A DNA stretch of 64,000 nt from Streptomyces virginiae. Lineage in GTDB: Bacteria > Actinomycetota > Actinomycetes > Streptomycetales > Streptomycetaceae. Position numbers and translations under genes: made by a program. Of the stretch, positions 35,053 through 43,305 are shown piece after piece. Where the stretch lies: contig NZ_JOAK01000003.1 of NCBI RefSeq assembly GCF_000720455.1, positions 496,001-560,000 of the forward strand, read 5' to 3'. Within the stretch, counting starts at the first letter, position 1. Every line of letters begins with the position of its first letter. The notes under the pieces are model-generated. The model did no database searches, was not told the DNA's origin, and saw only the letters and a list, made by a program, of their open reading frames with translations.

Positions 35053-35571
35053 ATGACGTCCTACGAAGGCACCCACCCAACCGTCGTCGTCGAGGTGGGC
35101 GACCTGAACGCGCACATCGACGAGCAGCTCGCGTCCACGATCGAGGCGATCTGGGAGTGCGGGTTCGACACTTTCACCTGCTGCCAGGACATCGGTGAGA
35201 GCAACGCGGACTGGCCCGAGAAGCTGCCGCACATGGCGGAATGGGTGGAGTCCCGGCGCGGCTGGATGCTCATCGACTTCCCCGTCGACAGCGGCCTCGC
35301 CTTCATGTCGGCCGTTGCGAACGCGGGTCCGCGGGACGCCTTCTACGTCCGGATGACGCACTGGGCGGCTCCGGACGCCTGGGACGTCACCGTCAAGCCG
35401 ATCGACTGGGCCATGCACGAGGACACCGTGCCCTCGCAGTTCCGACTGCACCTGCTCCAGGTGAGCTTCCCGGCGTACGATCTGCCGGAACTGACCCGCC
35501 GCCTTCGCGAGCATGCCGCCGGACGATCGGTGCCGCCCGCTCGCGCCGACTGGAGCACCGTCGGCCGCTGA
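35053..35571 (+). CDS. Hypothetical protein
   Basis: 172-aa soluble protein, start ATG 35053. It has an ECGFDTFTCCQDIGE segment with three Cys and several Trp-rich patches (THWAAPDAWDV, KPIDWAMHEDTVP). No signal peptide or TM. I do not recognise the family. The Cys pair next to Asp/Glu could bind metal, but nothing shows this. Confidence 0.6.
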   Translation: MTSYEGTHPTVVVEVGDLNAHIDEQLASTIEAIWECGFDTFTCCQDIGESNADWPEKLPHMAEWVESRRGWMLIDFPVDSGLAFMSAVANAGPRDAFYVRMTHWAAPDAWDVTVKPIDWAMHEDTVPSQFRLHLLQVSFPAYDLPELTRRLREHAAGRSVPPARADWSTVGR

Positions 35572-36042
35572 CTCGGGGCCGACTGGCGGCCGGCGCCGTT
35601 GTCCGTCGCCATCGTGGCCGCCGGCGGCACGGCGTTCACCGACCACGGGCTGTGGTTCCGCGCGGCGCGGGACGCGGGGGAGATGTGTCGTGGGGGCGGC
35701 CCCGCCCGCACGCGGACACCGGCCCGGGCCGCGCCGAGCACGGGCCTCGTGTCGCCAGGGCTGCGCTGGCGCGGGGAGGCGCCAGGAGCGGTCGCTGCGC
35801 CTGCTGAAGGCGGTACGAGGCGTCGTACCCGCCGGCGACCGCCGCGCGGGCCCGGCCCGTCCGCAACGCCGCCGTCGAGCGGCCGCCGCTGGCCCGACTC
35901 CGGGCGCACGGGGTGCCCCGGACAGGAATCACAGTCAATTCCGCTCACATCTCGTCACACGTCCGCCCAGGGCTTAGGGTTCCGTTACCCGGCCGGGTAT
36001 CAGCGTGAAAATCGATGCCACTCCGCTGGAGGATGACTCTCC
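35572..36042. other. Intergenic region with an operator-like palindrome
   Basis: About 470 bp. A short protein-like stretch (VAIVAAGGTAFTDHGLWFRAAR) from 35599 decays into low-complexity sequence and may be a gene fragment. TACCCGGCCGGGTA (35986-35999) is a perfect 14-bp palindrome 43 bp before the next gene, a possible regulator site. Nothing else is recognised. Confidence 0.35.
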
Positions 36043-36972
36043 GTGTCGCACGTTTCACAAGCTTCCGTCACCACCCCAGACGGTGAGCCGACCCCGCTCG
36101 TCCCCACCACGTACGGCGAGGTCAAAGGATGGTTCTCGGCGTACGACCAGGTGCTCTTCGACTGGTTCCTGACACGTCAGAACAGTGGTGAGGGGCAGCC
36201 GGGCGACCTGCTGGAGCTCGGCGCCTTCATGGGGAAGAGCGCGATCTTCCTCGGACGGTACCTCCGGCCCGGGGAGGAGTTCACCGTCTGCGACCTCTTC
36301 GACTCGCCCGCGACGGACGACTTCAACGTCGCGGAGAACCGCAGCTCCTACCCCACGCTCACGCGGCGCGGCTTCGAGACGAACTACCTGGCCTTCCACG
36401 AGGCGCTGCCGACACTGATCCAAGCCCCCACCTCGGTCGTCGCCGACCGGGTGAAGCCGACGAGCTGCCGATTCGTGCACGTCGACGCCTCACACCTCTA
36501 CGAGCACGTCGTCACGGACATCGCGTCCTCGCGCCTCGTCGCGACCCCGGATGCCGTGGTGGTCTTCGACGACTACCGCTCCGAACACTGCCCCGGTGTC
36601 GCAGCCGCCGTCTGGACCGCCGTGGTCACGGGCGGACTGCACCCCATCTGCGTCTCGGCCTCGAAGCTCTACGCGACCTGGGGCGACCCGGAGCCCCACC
36701 AGGCGGCACTGCGCGCATGGCTGGAGGAGCGCACCGACCTCTGGCACGGAGTGGACGTGATCGACGGCCGCCCCATGGTGCGCATCGGTGACCAGGGCGT
36801 GGTCGCGCCGGAACCCCCGCAGCCGCTGCACCCCGCGCCGCAGCCGGAACCGGCACCCGCTCCCGCCGCCGCGCGCAGGCCCGGAGCCCGCTGGCGCAAG
36901 CTGGCCAAGGACCTGCTCCCGCCCGTGATCACCCGCGCGATCGTCGCCCGCAACCGCCGCCGCAGGGGCTGA
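36043..36972 (+). CDS. Class I SAM-dependent methyltransferase (Methyltransf_24-like)
   Basis: 309-aa protein, GTG start behind GGAGGATG. SAM-binding motif I is DLLELGAFMGKSAIFL (near residues 53-68). A HVDASHLYEHV segment and VVFDDYRSEH resemble the metal/acid residues of the Methyltransf_24 type. The last about 60 residues are a Pro-rich linker and a basic tail (RRPGARWRKLAKDLL, RNRRRRG) that may contact nucleic acid or membrane. The substrate is unknown. A strong terminator follows. Confidence 0.8.
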   Translation: MSHVSQASVTTPDGEPTPLVPTTYGEVKGWFSAYDQVLFDWFLTRQNSGEGQPGDLLELGAFMGKSAIFLGRYLRPGEEFTVCDLFDSPATDDFNVAENRSSYPTLTRRGFETNYLAFHEALPTLIQAPTSVVADRVKPTSCRFVHVDASHLYEHVVTDIASSRLVATPDAVVVFDDYRSEHCPGVAAAVWTAVVTGGLHPICVSASKLYATWGDPEPHQAALRAWLEERTDLWHGVDVIDGRPMVRIGDQGVVAPEPPQPLHPAPQPEPAPAPAAARRPGARWRKLAKDLLPPVITRAIVARNRRRRG

Positions 36973-36978
36973 GCCCGC

Positions 36979-37006
36979 GCCCCCGGACCGCATCCGGTCC
37001 GGGGGC
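36979..37006 (+). terminator. Perfect 12-bp hairpin terminator
   Basis: GCCCCCGGACCG-CATC-CGGTCCGGGGGC, 6 bp after the methyltransferase stop. Confidence 0.8.
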
Positions 37007-37105
37007 CGGCACGCCGTATGCGCGTCAGACGCCCCGACGCCCCGACGCACCCGGACCGGGGTCGCGCTGCGCCGTCCGGGGGAGCATCCGCGAGCGCGGC
37101 GGCGC

Positions 37106-37303
37106 TCAGTCGCCTCCGCCGCCACCGCAGGAGGAGCCTCCGCCGCAGGACGCATCGTTCCCGCAGGAGAAGCTGACACCGTCGTTCTTCCACGATCGCG
37201 ACCGCTGTCGACGCTGCGCCGGCCGGCCACCGAATGCGCCGCCGCGCCAGGCCTGGAAGAGCCCCCATGCGAGACCGATCCCCAGGACCACCAGGAATTC
37301 CAT
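37106..37303 (-). CDS. Small membrane protein with Cys/Gly-rich tail
   Basis: 65-aa protein from ATG 37303 behind GGGGGAGTGG. One N-terminal TM (MEFLVVLGIGLAWGLFQAW), a short Arg/Gln-rich segment, then a tail with spaced cysteines (SCGNDASCGGGSSCGGGGG). The three SC pairs suggest metal binding or lipid/thiol modification. No family is recognised. An upstream in-frame ATG at 37369 lacks a ribosome site. Confidence 0.65.
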   Translation of the reverse strand: MEFLVVLGIGLAWGLFQAWRGGAFGGRPAQRRQRSRSWKNDGVSFSCGNDASCGGGSSCGGGGGD

Positions 37304-37485
37304 TTCCACTCCCCCCGTTCCTTCCATTGTCACCCATGTGGATGAGCCGGGGCTCGGACGACACGGCACCTGGCGCAGGTCGCCGGCCTCCGAGACGAGG
37401 CACGGGCCGCCCCCGCTCTACCGGTCGTTGCGGACCACGTAGGGGATCTTGAGGCCGCGGGCAGCCCATGGCAGGCTCGTGCCGC

Positions 37486-38139
37486 ATGATCGATGAATTC
37501 GCGAAGGACAACCTGCACGGGAGACTGCGGCGGGACCGCGAGGCGCTGCTGTGGAAACTCGACGGCTTGTCCGACTACGACGCCCGCCGGCCTTTGACAG
37601 CGACCGGGACCAACCTCCTCGGCCTGGTCAAGCACGTGGCCACCGTCGAGGCCAGGTACTTCGGCGAGGTCTTCGACCGCCCTTCCCCGGAGCCGCTGCC
37701 CCGGTGGCAGGACGCCGACGGCAGCGATCTGTGGGCGACCGAGGACGAGACCCTCGACCAGATCATCGGGTTCTACCGGCGCACGTGGGAACACTCGGAC
37801 GCGACGATCAGCGAGCTTCCCCTCGACGCCCCCGGCCACGTGCCGTGGTGGCCGGAGCCTCATGCCGACACGAACCTGTTCGCCGTCGTGGTCCATGTCC
37901 TCGGCGAGTCCGTCCGGCATGCCGGGCACGCCGACATCCTGCGCGAGGGCCTCGACGGCCGGACCGGGCTGCGTCCCGAACACGAGCAGCAGATCGACGA
38001 GGAAGCCCGTGCGGCGCACTGCGCGAAGATCGAGCAAGCCGCCAGGGCGGCCACACCCGTCTCGGAACAGAGCGACCTGAAGGTCGAGGGCGACCGGCCG
38101 GTGTTCGAGCAGCTGATCGCCTGGGAGCGCGAGGAGTAG
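37486..38139 (+). CDS. DinB-like DUF664 protein (putative thiol-dependent transferase)
   Basis: 217-aa four-helix DinB-superfamily protein. The first helix pair contains TNLLGLVKHVATVEARYF with a metal-ligand His, and the second set VVVHVLGESVRHAGHADILRE supplies further His residues. DUF664 proteins in actinomycetes include mycothiol-dependent S-transferases, so a mycothiol role is plausible but unproven. ATG 37486 (MIDEFAK) is preferred over 37468. Confidence 0.8.
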   Translation: MIDEFAKDNLHGRLRRDREALLWKLDGLSDYDARRPLTATGTNLLGLVKHVATVEARYFGEVFDRPSPEPLPRWQDADGSDLWATEDETLDQIIGFYRRTWEHSDATISELPLDAPGHVPWWPEPHADTNLFAVVVHVLGESVRHAGHADILREGLDGRTGLRPEHEQQIDEEARAAHCAKIEQAARAATPVSEQSDLKVEGDRPVFEQLIAWEREE

Positions 38140-38181
38140 CCAGGGCGTACCGCCGGCGGGCGGCCTCGATGCCCTTGGTCT

Positions 38182-39045
38182 TCAGCGGAGCTCTTTGCTG
38201 CCGTCCCACAGTGTGCAGTTCGGAGCTTGCTGGCCTCCCTTGAATCCGTCCTGCATGTCCTCCTGCGGGCCCAGCATCTTTCCGGTCGCCTCGTCCCAGA
38301 ATTTCTGCACGACGACGTGAGCCAGCATCTTGGTCGGCATGCCCTTCGGCCAACAGGTGTACGCGTTCACCTTGGTGCCCTGGAACGAGGTACCGGCACC
38401 GTCCAACTCGGCATGAGTGAGGTTCGCGCTGTGCAGCGATGCGCCTTCGAGGTCTGCCCCGAGCAGCGTGGCCTCGTAGAGGTTGGCGCCGATCAGTTCT
38501 GCCCCTTGAAGCGAAACTCCTTTGATGTTCGCTCCTCTGAGGTCGGACTCCCTGAACCTGAGATCCTTCAGATCGGTTTTGCGCAGGTCGGCGTCGTGCA
38601 GATCCTTGCCACTGAAGTTGATGCCTTTGATGCTCCGGCCGTCAGGAGTGAACCCTGGTATTGATTGGGCGATTTCGATGTTCGCCCTCCACGTCGCGTA
38701 CTTCTGTGACTCGCCGATGGTCTGTTCCAGGAACAAGGCCGACAGTCCGATGACGATGCCGGTGACAAGGCCTCCACCGATACCCGCGAGTACTTCTATG
38801 CGGGGTTCGGACTCCGGTTCTCGGACGGCCATCTTCCAGGCGAAGACCGCTCCTGCGGCGCCGAGGCTCCCGAGAGCGAGCAACACGCCGATCAGAACCC
38901 ATGACCACGGGCCTGTGTTGGGCACGGGGACCATCCCCAGAACTGGGATCAGGCGAAGAACGCCTCTCTTCCTCTCTACTGCTGATGGACGCTGATCGCA
39001 ACTCTCCGTACAGCAGGGCGGAATCACCGGGTTCCTGACGCTCAC
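38182..39045 (-). CDS. Pentapeptide-repeat membrane protein, lower G+C
   Basis: 287 aa if the GTG at 39045 is the start; internal starts are possible. Two N-terminal TM segments (WVLIGVLLALGSLGAAGAVFAW, IGGGLVTGIVIGLSALFL) precede about 12 pentapeptide repeats of the A(D/N)Lxx type (DLHDADLRKTDLKDLRF, ANLYEATLLGADLEGASLHSANL), forming a right-handed beta-helix. The C-terminal segment is Cys-containing. Base composition is visibly more A/T-rich than neighbours, with freer third positions, suggesting recent acquisition. Function is unknown; proteins of this fold can mimic DNA or act as scaffolds. Confidence 0.75.
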   Translation of the reverse strand: MSVRNPVIPPCCTESCDQRPSAVERKRGVLRLIPVLGMVPVPNTGPWSWVLIGVLLALGSLGAAGAVFAWKMAVREPESEPRIEVLAGIGGGLVTGIVIGLSALFLEQTIGESQKYATWRANIEIAQSIPGFTPDGRSIKGINFSGKDLHDADLRKTDLKDLRFRESDLRGANIKGVSLQGAELIGANLYEATLLGADLEGASLHSANLTHAELDGAGTSFQGTKVNAYTCWPKGMPTKMLAHVVVQKFWDEATGKMLGPQEDMQDGFKGGQQAPNCTLWDGSKELR

Positions 39046-39116
39046 CCCGCTCGCCGCCCGTTGTCAGTGGTGATCGGTACGGTCGGCAGACTTGATCACC
39101 GAGGAGCGCCCCCACC

Positions 39117-40979
39117 ATGAGATCTCCGGCCGAACTGGACCATGTCCCGTGGCACGACCTGACCCACGCCTACGGCCCGGCCGCGGACGTGCCCGAACTG
39201 ATCAGGGCGCTCTACGCGGACGACGACGACACGGTCGAAGAGGCCATCTACGAGCTCTACGGCAACATCCACCACCAGGGCACCGTCTATCCGGCCTCCG
39301 CGCCCGCCGTCCCCTTCCTCGCCCACGCCGTGCTCCACGCCCCCGGCAGACGCGACGAGGTGCTGATGCTGCTCGCCGTGCTCGCCGACCACGACCCGGA
39401 GGACACCGAGTCGCCGCACTGGTCCGGCAGTTCGGTCGCCGCGATCTGCGCCGAGCTGGCCCGGGTGCTCCCGGACCTGCTGCCCTGCCTGGGGGACCCC
39501 GAGCGCGCGGTGCGCAGGGCGGCGCTCCGCGTGGTCGCCGCCGTGGCCGGGCTGCTGCCGGCCGAGTGGCGGGCCACGGCGGAACACCGGGTCGAGGAGC
39601 TGTACACCACCGATCCCCTCGCGGTGGTACGGGCGGACGCCCTGGTGGTCCTGACCCGGTTCGGCCGCGAAGTCGAGGCGTACGACAGCCCGTTCGCCGA
39701 GGTCAGGCTGGCCGCGGCCATGCTCGCCGCCGAGCGCTCCGGGCCGCCGTACGAGAAACGGCTGGTGGACGTCCTCGCCGAGGACGGGGCCGAACCCGAT
39801 CCAGGGACCGACGACTTCCCCTGGACGGGCACCTGGTCATCGGACGAGCACCTCACCCGCCTCCTCACCCGCGACGTGGACGCCGGCCTCACCGTGGCCG
39901 CCCGCTGGATCGAAGCCGGTGACACCGGTTCGCGCGGATCCTGGCTCGGCGCCCAGATCCTGCAGACCTGGCGCGACCGGGAGCCCGAGGTACTGGACCT
40001 GGCGCTCGCCGCCCTGCCGCACCAGCGGGACGCCCGCGGCACGGCCCGGTGCCTCACCACCATCAGCGAGTGGATCGAGCGCCTGCCCGCCCCCGGCGCC
40101 GAGCTGAGGGACACGCTGCACCGCTACGCCCGCACGGAGGAGGAGACGGCCGCACCCGCGCTCCTCGCCCTGGTGCGCTCGCGTGACCCCCGCGCCCTGG
40201 AACTGGTCCTGCGCAACCCCGGCCCGGAGACGCTCAGAGCGGCCGCCACGGCCTTTCCCGAGGCCGCCGACCGGCTGGTTCCCCTCGTACGCCGCGCACT
40301 CGCCGACGGGGCCACGGGCAACGAGGCCATCGCACTGATCGATGCCCTGGCGCAGTTCGGCACCGCCGCGCGCCCGGCACAGCCGGAGCTCCTCGACTGC
40401 CTGCGCACCCGGCGCGCGGCCGTCGTGGCCGCCCGCCAGATCGGCCGGGGCGGCGTCGTGACGCCGGAGACCATCTCCCTGCTGGACGAGGCCGTGCGGA
40501 GCAGCGACCCCTCGCTCAGCGCTGCGGCGGCTCTCGCGCACCACGGTCTGACCGGTGAGGCGGATCCGGCACTGCGCGTCTTCGAGGGCCTGCTGTCGGC
40601 GCAGGGCCCGGTTCACTGGCACCTCGGCAGCCTCCAGCCGCTCGGCAGCGCCGCCGCCCCGCTGCTGCCGCTCATCGAGCCGCTGCTGACGGCCCGGTAC
40701 GAGTGGACCCGGATGGCGGCCGCCGAGGCCCACCACAAGGTCACCGGCTCCCCGGAGCGTGCCGTCCCGGTCCTCGCCGCGCTGGTCGGGAGCACCCCGG
40801 TCGGGCTGTGCGCCCTCAGGGCCCTCGCCGCGATCGGCCAGGTCCCCGAGGAACTCCGGCCCACCCTCCGCTCCTTCGCCTTCTCGCCGCTGCGCCTGCT
40901 CCCCGCCGTCCCCTTCGCCGAGGTCCACCCGGACGAGGAACTGCGCGCTCTGGCCCGGAGCCTGCTCTCGCTCGCCTGA
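39117..40979 (+). CDS. HEAT-repeat domain protein
   Basis: 620-aa soluble alpha-solenoid. Repeated helical pairs such as AVRRAALRVVAAVAGLL, DPRALELVLRNPGPETLRAAA and SPERAVPVLAALVGSTPVGLCALRALAAIG show HEAT/PBS-lyase-type periodicity along most of its length. The start ATG 39117 follows GAGGAGCGCC. No catalytic motif. Such proteins usually act as scaffolds or adaptors. Divergent from the pentapeptide-repeat gene by 71 bp. Confidence 0.75.
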   Translation: MRSPAELDHVPWHDLTHAYGPAADVPELIRALYADDDDTVEEAIYELYGNIHHQGTVYPASAPAVPFLAHAVLHAPGRRDEVLMLLAVLADHDPEDTESPHWSGSSVAAICAELARVLPDLLPCLGDPERAVRRAALRVVAAVAGLLPAEWRATAEHRVEELYTTDPLAVVRADALVVLTRFGREVEAYDSPFAEVRLAAAMLAAERSGPPYEKRLVDVLAEDGAEPDPGTDDFPWTGTWSSDEHLTRLLTRDVDAGLTVAARWIEAGDTGSRGSWLGAQILQTWRDREPEVLDLALAALPHQRDARGTARCLTTISEWIERLPAPGAELRDTLHRYARTEEETAAPALLALVRSRDPRALELVLRNPGPETLRAAATAFPEAADRLVPLVRRALADGATGNEAIALIDALAQFGTAARPAQPELLDCLRTRRAAVVAARQIGRGGVVTPETISLLDEAVRSSDPSLSAAAALAHHGLTGEADPALRVFEGLLSAQGPVHWHLGSLQPLGSAAAPLLPLIEPLLTARYEWTRMAAAEAHHKVTGSPERAVPVLAALVGSTPVGLCALRALAAIGQVPEELRPTLRSFAFSPLRLLPAVPFAEVHPDEELRALARSLLSLA

Positions 40980-41088
40980 GCCGCCCCGCGCGCCACGGCC
41001 GCGGCGAACGACGTGCGATCAGCGTGGGCGGGAGGTGGGATGGAGGTGTGCAGCGCGTCAGTCCCTCACCAGCCGGGAGGCGAGTCCT

Positions 41089-41559
41089 GTGACCAGGTGT
41101 CCCGAAGCCGTCGGGGCGCGGACGAGAACGCTGAGTGCCGTCGGTGCCCTGTGCCTCCTGCTGGCCTCCGCCCCCACGGCTACGGCCATGCCCACGGCAA
41201 CGGCACGGGCCGGCTCCGGAGGCCTCGCCGCCCCCGCCCCGCCCTGCGATCCGGGATGGCTGTGCGGATGGACCGGCCCCGCCTACACGGGTGTGGCGAG
41301 CCTGGCCGCGCAGGACATGCCCCGGTATCCAGAGACGACCGCCTACGTCGGCTTCAACGATGCCGCGTCGGTGTGGAACGCGGCCGGGCCGAGGAGTGCG
41401 AACGGTGTACGCGGGGGCCGCTGCGTCACCGTGTACAACAAGCCCGACTACGGCGGATCGAGGCTGACCGTGCGGCCGGGCCACGGGATCCCGCAGCTCC
41501 CGGCGTCCTTCGGCCACGTACGCTCCAGCCGCTTCCACACGTGCCGGGCGACGGGGTGA
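41089..41559 (+). CDS. Secreted peptidase inhibitor I36-like protein
   Basis: 156-aa exported protein, GTG 41089 behind GGGAGG. A signal peptide (about 34 residues, ending TATAMP) precedes a small beta/gamma-crystallin-like domain (PCDPGWLCGWTGPAYTG, FNDAASVWN, CVTVYNKPDYGGS, RSSRFHTC). This resembles the I36 inhibitors (SMI type) of Streptomyces metalloproteases. Cysteines suggest disulfides. A target protease is not identifiable here. Confidence 0.8.
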   Translation: MTRCPEAVGARTRTLSAVGALCLLLASAPTATAMPTATARAGSGGLAAPAPPCDPGWLCGWTGPAYTGVASLAAQDMPRYPETTAYVGFNDAASVWNAAGPRSANGVRGGRCVTVYNKPDYGGSRLTVRPGHGIPQLPASFGHVRSSRFHTCRATG

Positions 41560-41617
41560 CCGATATCCTGAATCCTGATGTCGTCTCCCGGGGGCTCTCC
41601 TCACGAAGGGCAGCACG

Positions 41618-42355
41618 ATGCACCGGCAGACCAACCGGCACCGGCGTCTTCTGCTTCTCGCGGCACCGTTGCTCGCATCCGCCGTCGGCCTCACGCCCGC
41701 CTTCGCCGCCCAGGCACGCCCGGCCCGACCGGGAACCGCACCTGCGGCAGCCGCGTGCGAGCTGCTCGTGGGCGGAGGCGGCAAGCCGGGTGGCGACGCG
41801 CGCTACAAGCTCCACCTCGGCGGCTTCCCCGCGAACCAGGCCGTCCGGGTCGACGGACCGAAGACGTCCTTCCGGGCCACCGTGAACGGCAAGGGCCAAC
41901 TGGACCGGCAGGGCGTGCGCCACGGCGCGTACACCGTCACGTACAAGGCCGCCGGGTCCCGGCAGGACGTACGCGTCAGGTGCGCCGCGGTGCCCGCCGA
42001 CAAGACGGGCAGCGGCAAGCAGGGCGTGAAGGTGAGCAAGGTCGAGGTGGTCGTCCTGACCCCGCCCGGGACCGTCATCGACTGCGCCAAACCGACCACG
42101 GCGGAGTTCGACGGCAAGATCACGGCCACGGGGCCGGGGAAGGTCCGCTTCCACTGGACGTTCGCCGGCTCCAAGCCGGTCTCACCCGGCTCGGCCGACT
42201 TCGCGGCAGACACCACCACACAGGCCCTGCTGCACGTGGCCGACGTACCGGCCCGGCCGAACGCCGCGACCGTGAGCGTCTACGTCACCCTGCACCTGCC
42301 CGACCAGAAGATGAGCGCGCGGAGCGGGCCCGTGACGTTCACCTGCCAGAAGTGA
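41618..42355 (+). CDS. Secreted protein of unknown function
   Basis: 245-aa exported protein. The signal peptide (RRLLLLAAPLLASAVGLTPAFAAQA) is followed by two beta-sandwich-like halves, each with a Cys pair (ACELLV...VRCAAV; VIDCAKP...TFTCQK). The repeated layout suggests two Ig-like domains. No enzyme motif. It follows the I36-like gene by 58 bp on the same strand and may be co-expressed. Confidence 0.75.
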   Translation: MHRQTNRHRRLLLLAAPLLASAVGLTPAFAAQARPARPGTAPAAAACELLVGGGGKPGGDARYKLHLGGFPANQAVRVDGPKTSFRATVNGKGQLDRQGVRHGAYTVTYKAAGSRQDVRVRCAAVPADKTGSGKQGVKVSKVEVVVLTPPGTVIDCAKPTTAEFDGKITATGPGKVRFHWTFAGSKPVSPGSADFAADTTTQALLHVADVPARPNAATVSVYVTLHLPDQKMSARSGPVTFTCQK

Positions 42356-42464
42356 AGTGCGCCAAGGAGACGCGCCCTCGCATCACTTACCGTGTTTAAT
42401 CAGACGGATATTGGAAACGCTGAGTAGCCACAAGGTGTAAAGGTCAAGGCGAAAGGCGGGATTC

Positions 42465-42680
42465 ATGTCCGTGAGCATTGCAGTCATCCTCGTCGTGGTG
42501 GCGGCGGTCATCGCTGTGATCGCGCTCGTCCCGGCGGTGGCACCCGCGCAACCCGACCAGACCGCAGGCCGAGCCGGTGACGAGGACCCACGCAGGACCG
42601 GCCCGGGGCGGCCCCCTGCCCGCCGACTGCGCAACATCCCACCGCAGCAGAGCCGGGAACACCGGCGAAGCTTCGGCTGA
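42465..42680 (+). CDS. Small membrane protein
   Basis: 71-aa protein, ATG after AAAGGCGGG. One strongly hydrophobic N-terminal helix (SIAVILVVVAAVIAVIALVPAVA) is followed by a polar, disordered Pro/Arg tail. No family is recognised. The visible ribosome site and codon bias support it as real. Confidence 0.55.
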   Translation: MSVSIAVILVVVAAVIAVIALVPAVAPAQPDQTAGRAGDEDPRRTGPGRPPARRLRNIPPQQSREHRRSFG

Positions 42681-42729
42681 TCCGTGGCCCGTCCGGCCTG
42701 CCCGGCCCGTTCGGCCGGGCAGGCCGCGC

Positions 42730-43137
42730 TCACGGGGTGGCGCGAAAGGCCGTGCCGGCAGGCCGCGTTGACAGCGACTGGTGCAGGGCCAGCACGCTCA
42801 GGGCGAACATCACGACGCCCAGCGGGACATGGAGTCCCGGCATGCGCGCGATGCCGAGGACCACTTGCAGCGAGGCGAGTGCGAGGAATCCGGACGCGTG
42901 CAGGATCGGCCGCGGCGATCCGCCGCCCGGCCGCCACGCCAGTACCGCAGCGAGCACGTACAGCATCGACGCGCCGTACATCACCCGCGCCCCGACACCG
43001 TGCAGCACCTCGCCGTAGGACGTGGACAGCAACAGCCCGGCGGTGACCGCCTGGAAGAGCAGGGCCAAGGTCTGCAAGCCGATCGCGATCTGCTGGAACG
43101 TGAACCTGCCGGGTGCTGTCGTCGTCTGCACGGCCAT
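42730..43137 (-). CDS. Membrane protein, DUF6220-like
   Basis: 135-aa protein with four TM segments (LQTLALLFQAVTAGLLL, ASMLYVLAAVLAW, SGFLALASLQVVLGIA, PLGVVMFALSVLALHQ) and HGVGAR/LHVPLG positions typical of small heme-free cytochrome-like DUF6220 proteins. It is divergent from the ECF41 sigma gene across a 22-bp near-palindrome, so sigma and membrane protein may be co-regulated. Confidence 0.7.
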   Translation of the reverse strand: MAVQTTTAPGRFTFQQIAIGLQTLALLFQAVTAGLLLSTSYGEVLHGVGARVMYGASMLYVLAAVLAWRPGGGSPRPILHASGFLALASLQVVLGIARMPGLHVPLGVVMFALSVLALHQSLSTRPAGTAFRATP

Positions 43138-43212
43138 GATGCGGTCCCCTCTTCTGCCTTGCGGCTGTGGATCATTGGTGTCCGACGATCCGACGACGCA
43201 GGCCCGTGAAAT

Positions 43213-43234
43213 GTGAGGCGGTGCACGGCCTCAC
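43213..43234. promoter_or_regulatory. 22-bp near-perfect palindrome in a divergent promoter region
   Basis: GTGAGGC and GCCTCAC flank a GTGCAC core; only one base pair mismatches. It lies between the divergent DUF6220-like and ECF41 sigma genes, in the right place for an operator. The binding factor is unknown. Confidence 0.5.
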
Positions 43235-43305
43235 CTTTCGGTGACGTGTTTCGTCGGAGCGTGAAGAGAGAAACCGACGAGACGAGCGAGGGAGCAGCCG
43301 CGACC

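Noticed and set aside
31766..35080. Minus-strand open frame of about 1100 codons across the RNB ribonuclease region
   Set aside because: Shadow of three plus-strand genes and of part of the sigma-lectin gene; no recognisable protein features.
35599..36036. Open frame starting at TTG before the 36043 methyltransferase
   Set aside because: Only about 25 residues look protein-like, there is no ribosome site and the rest is Arg/Pro-rich; at most a gene fragment.
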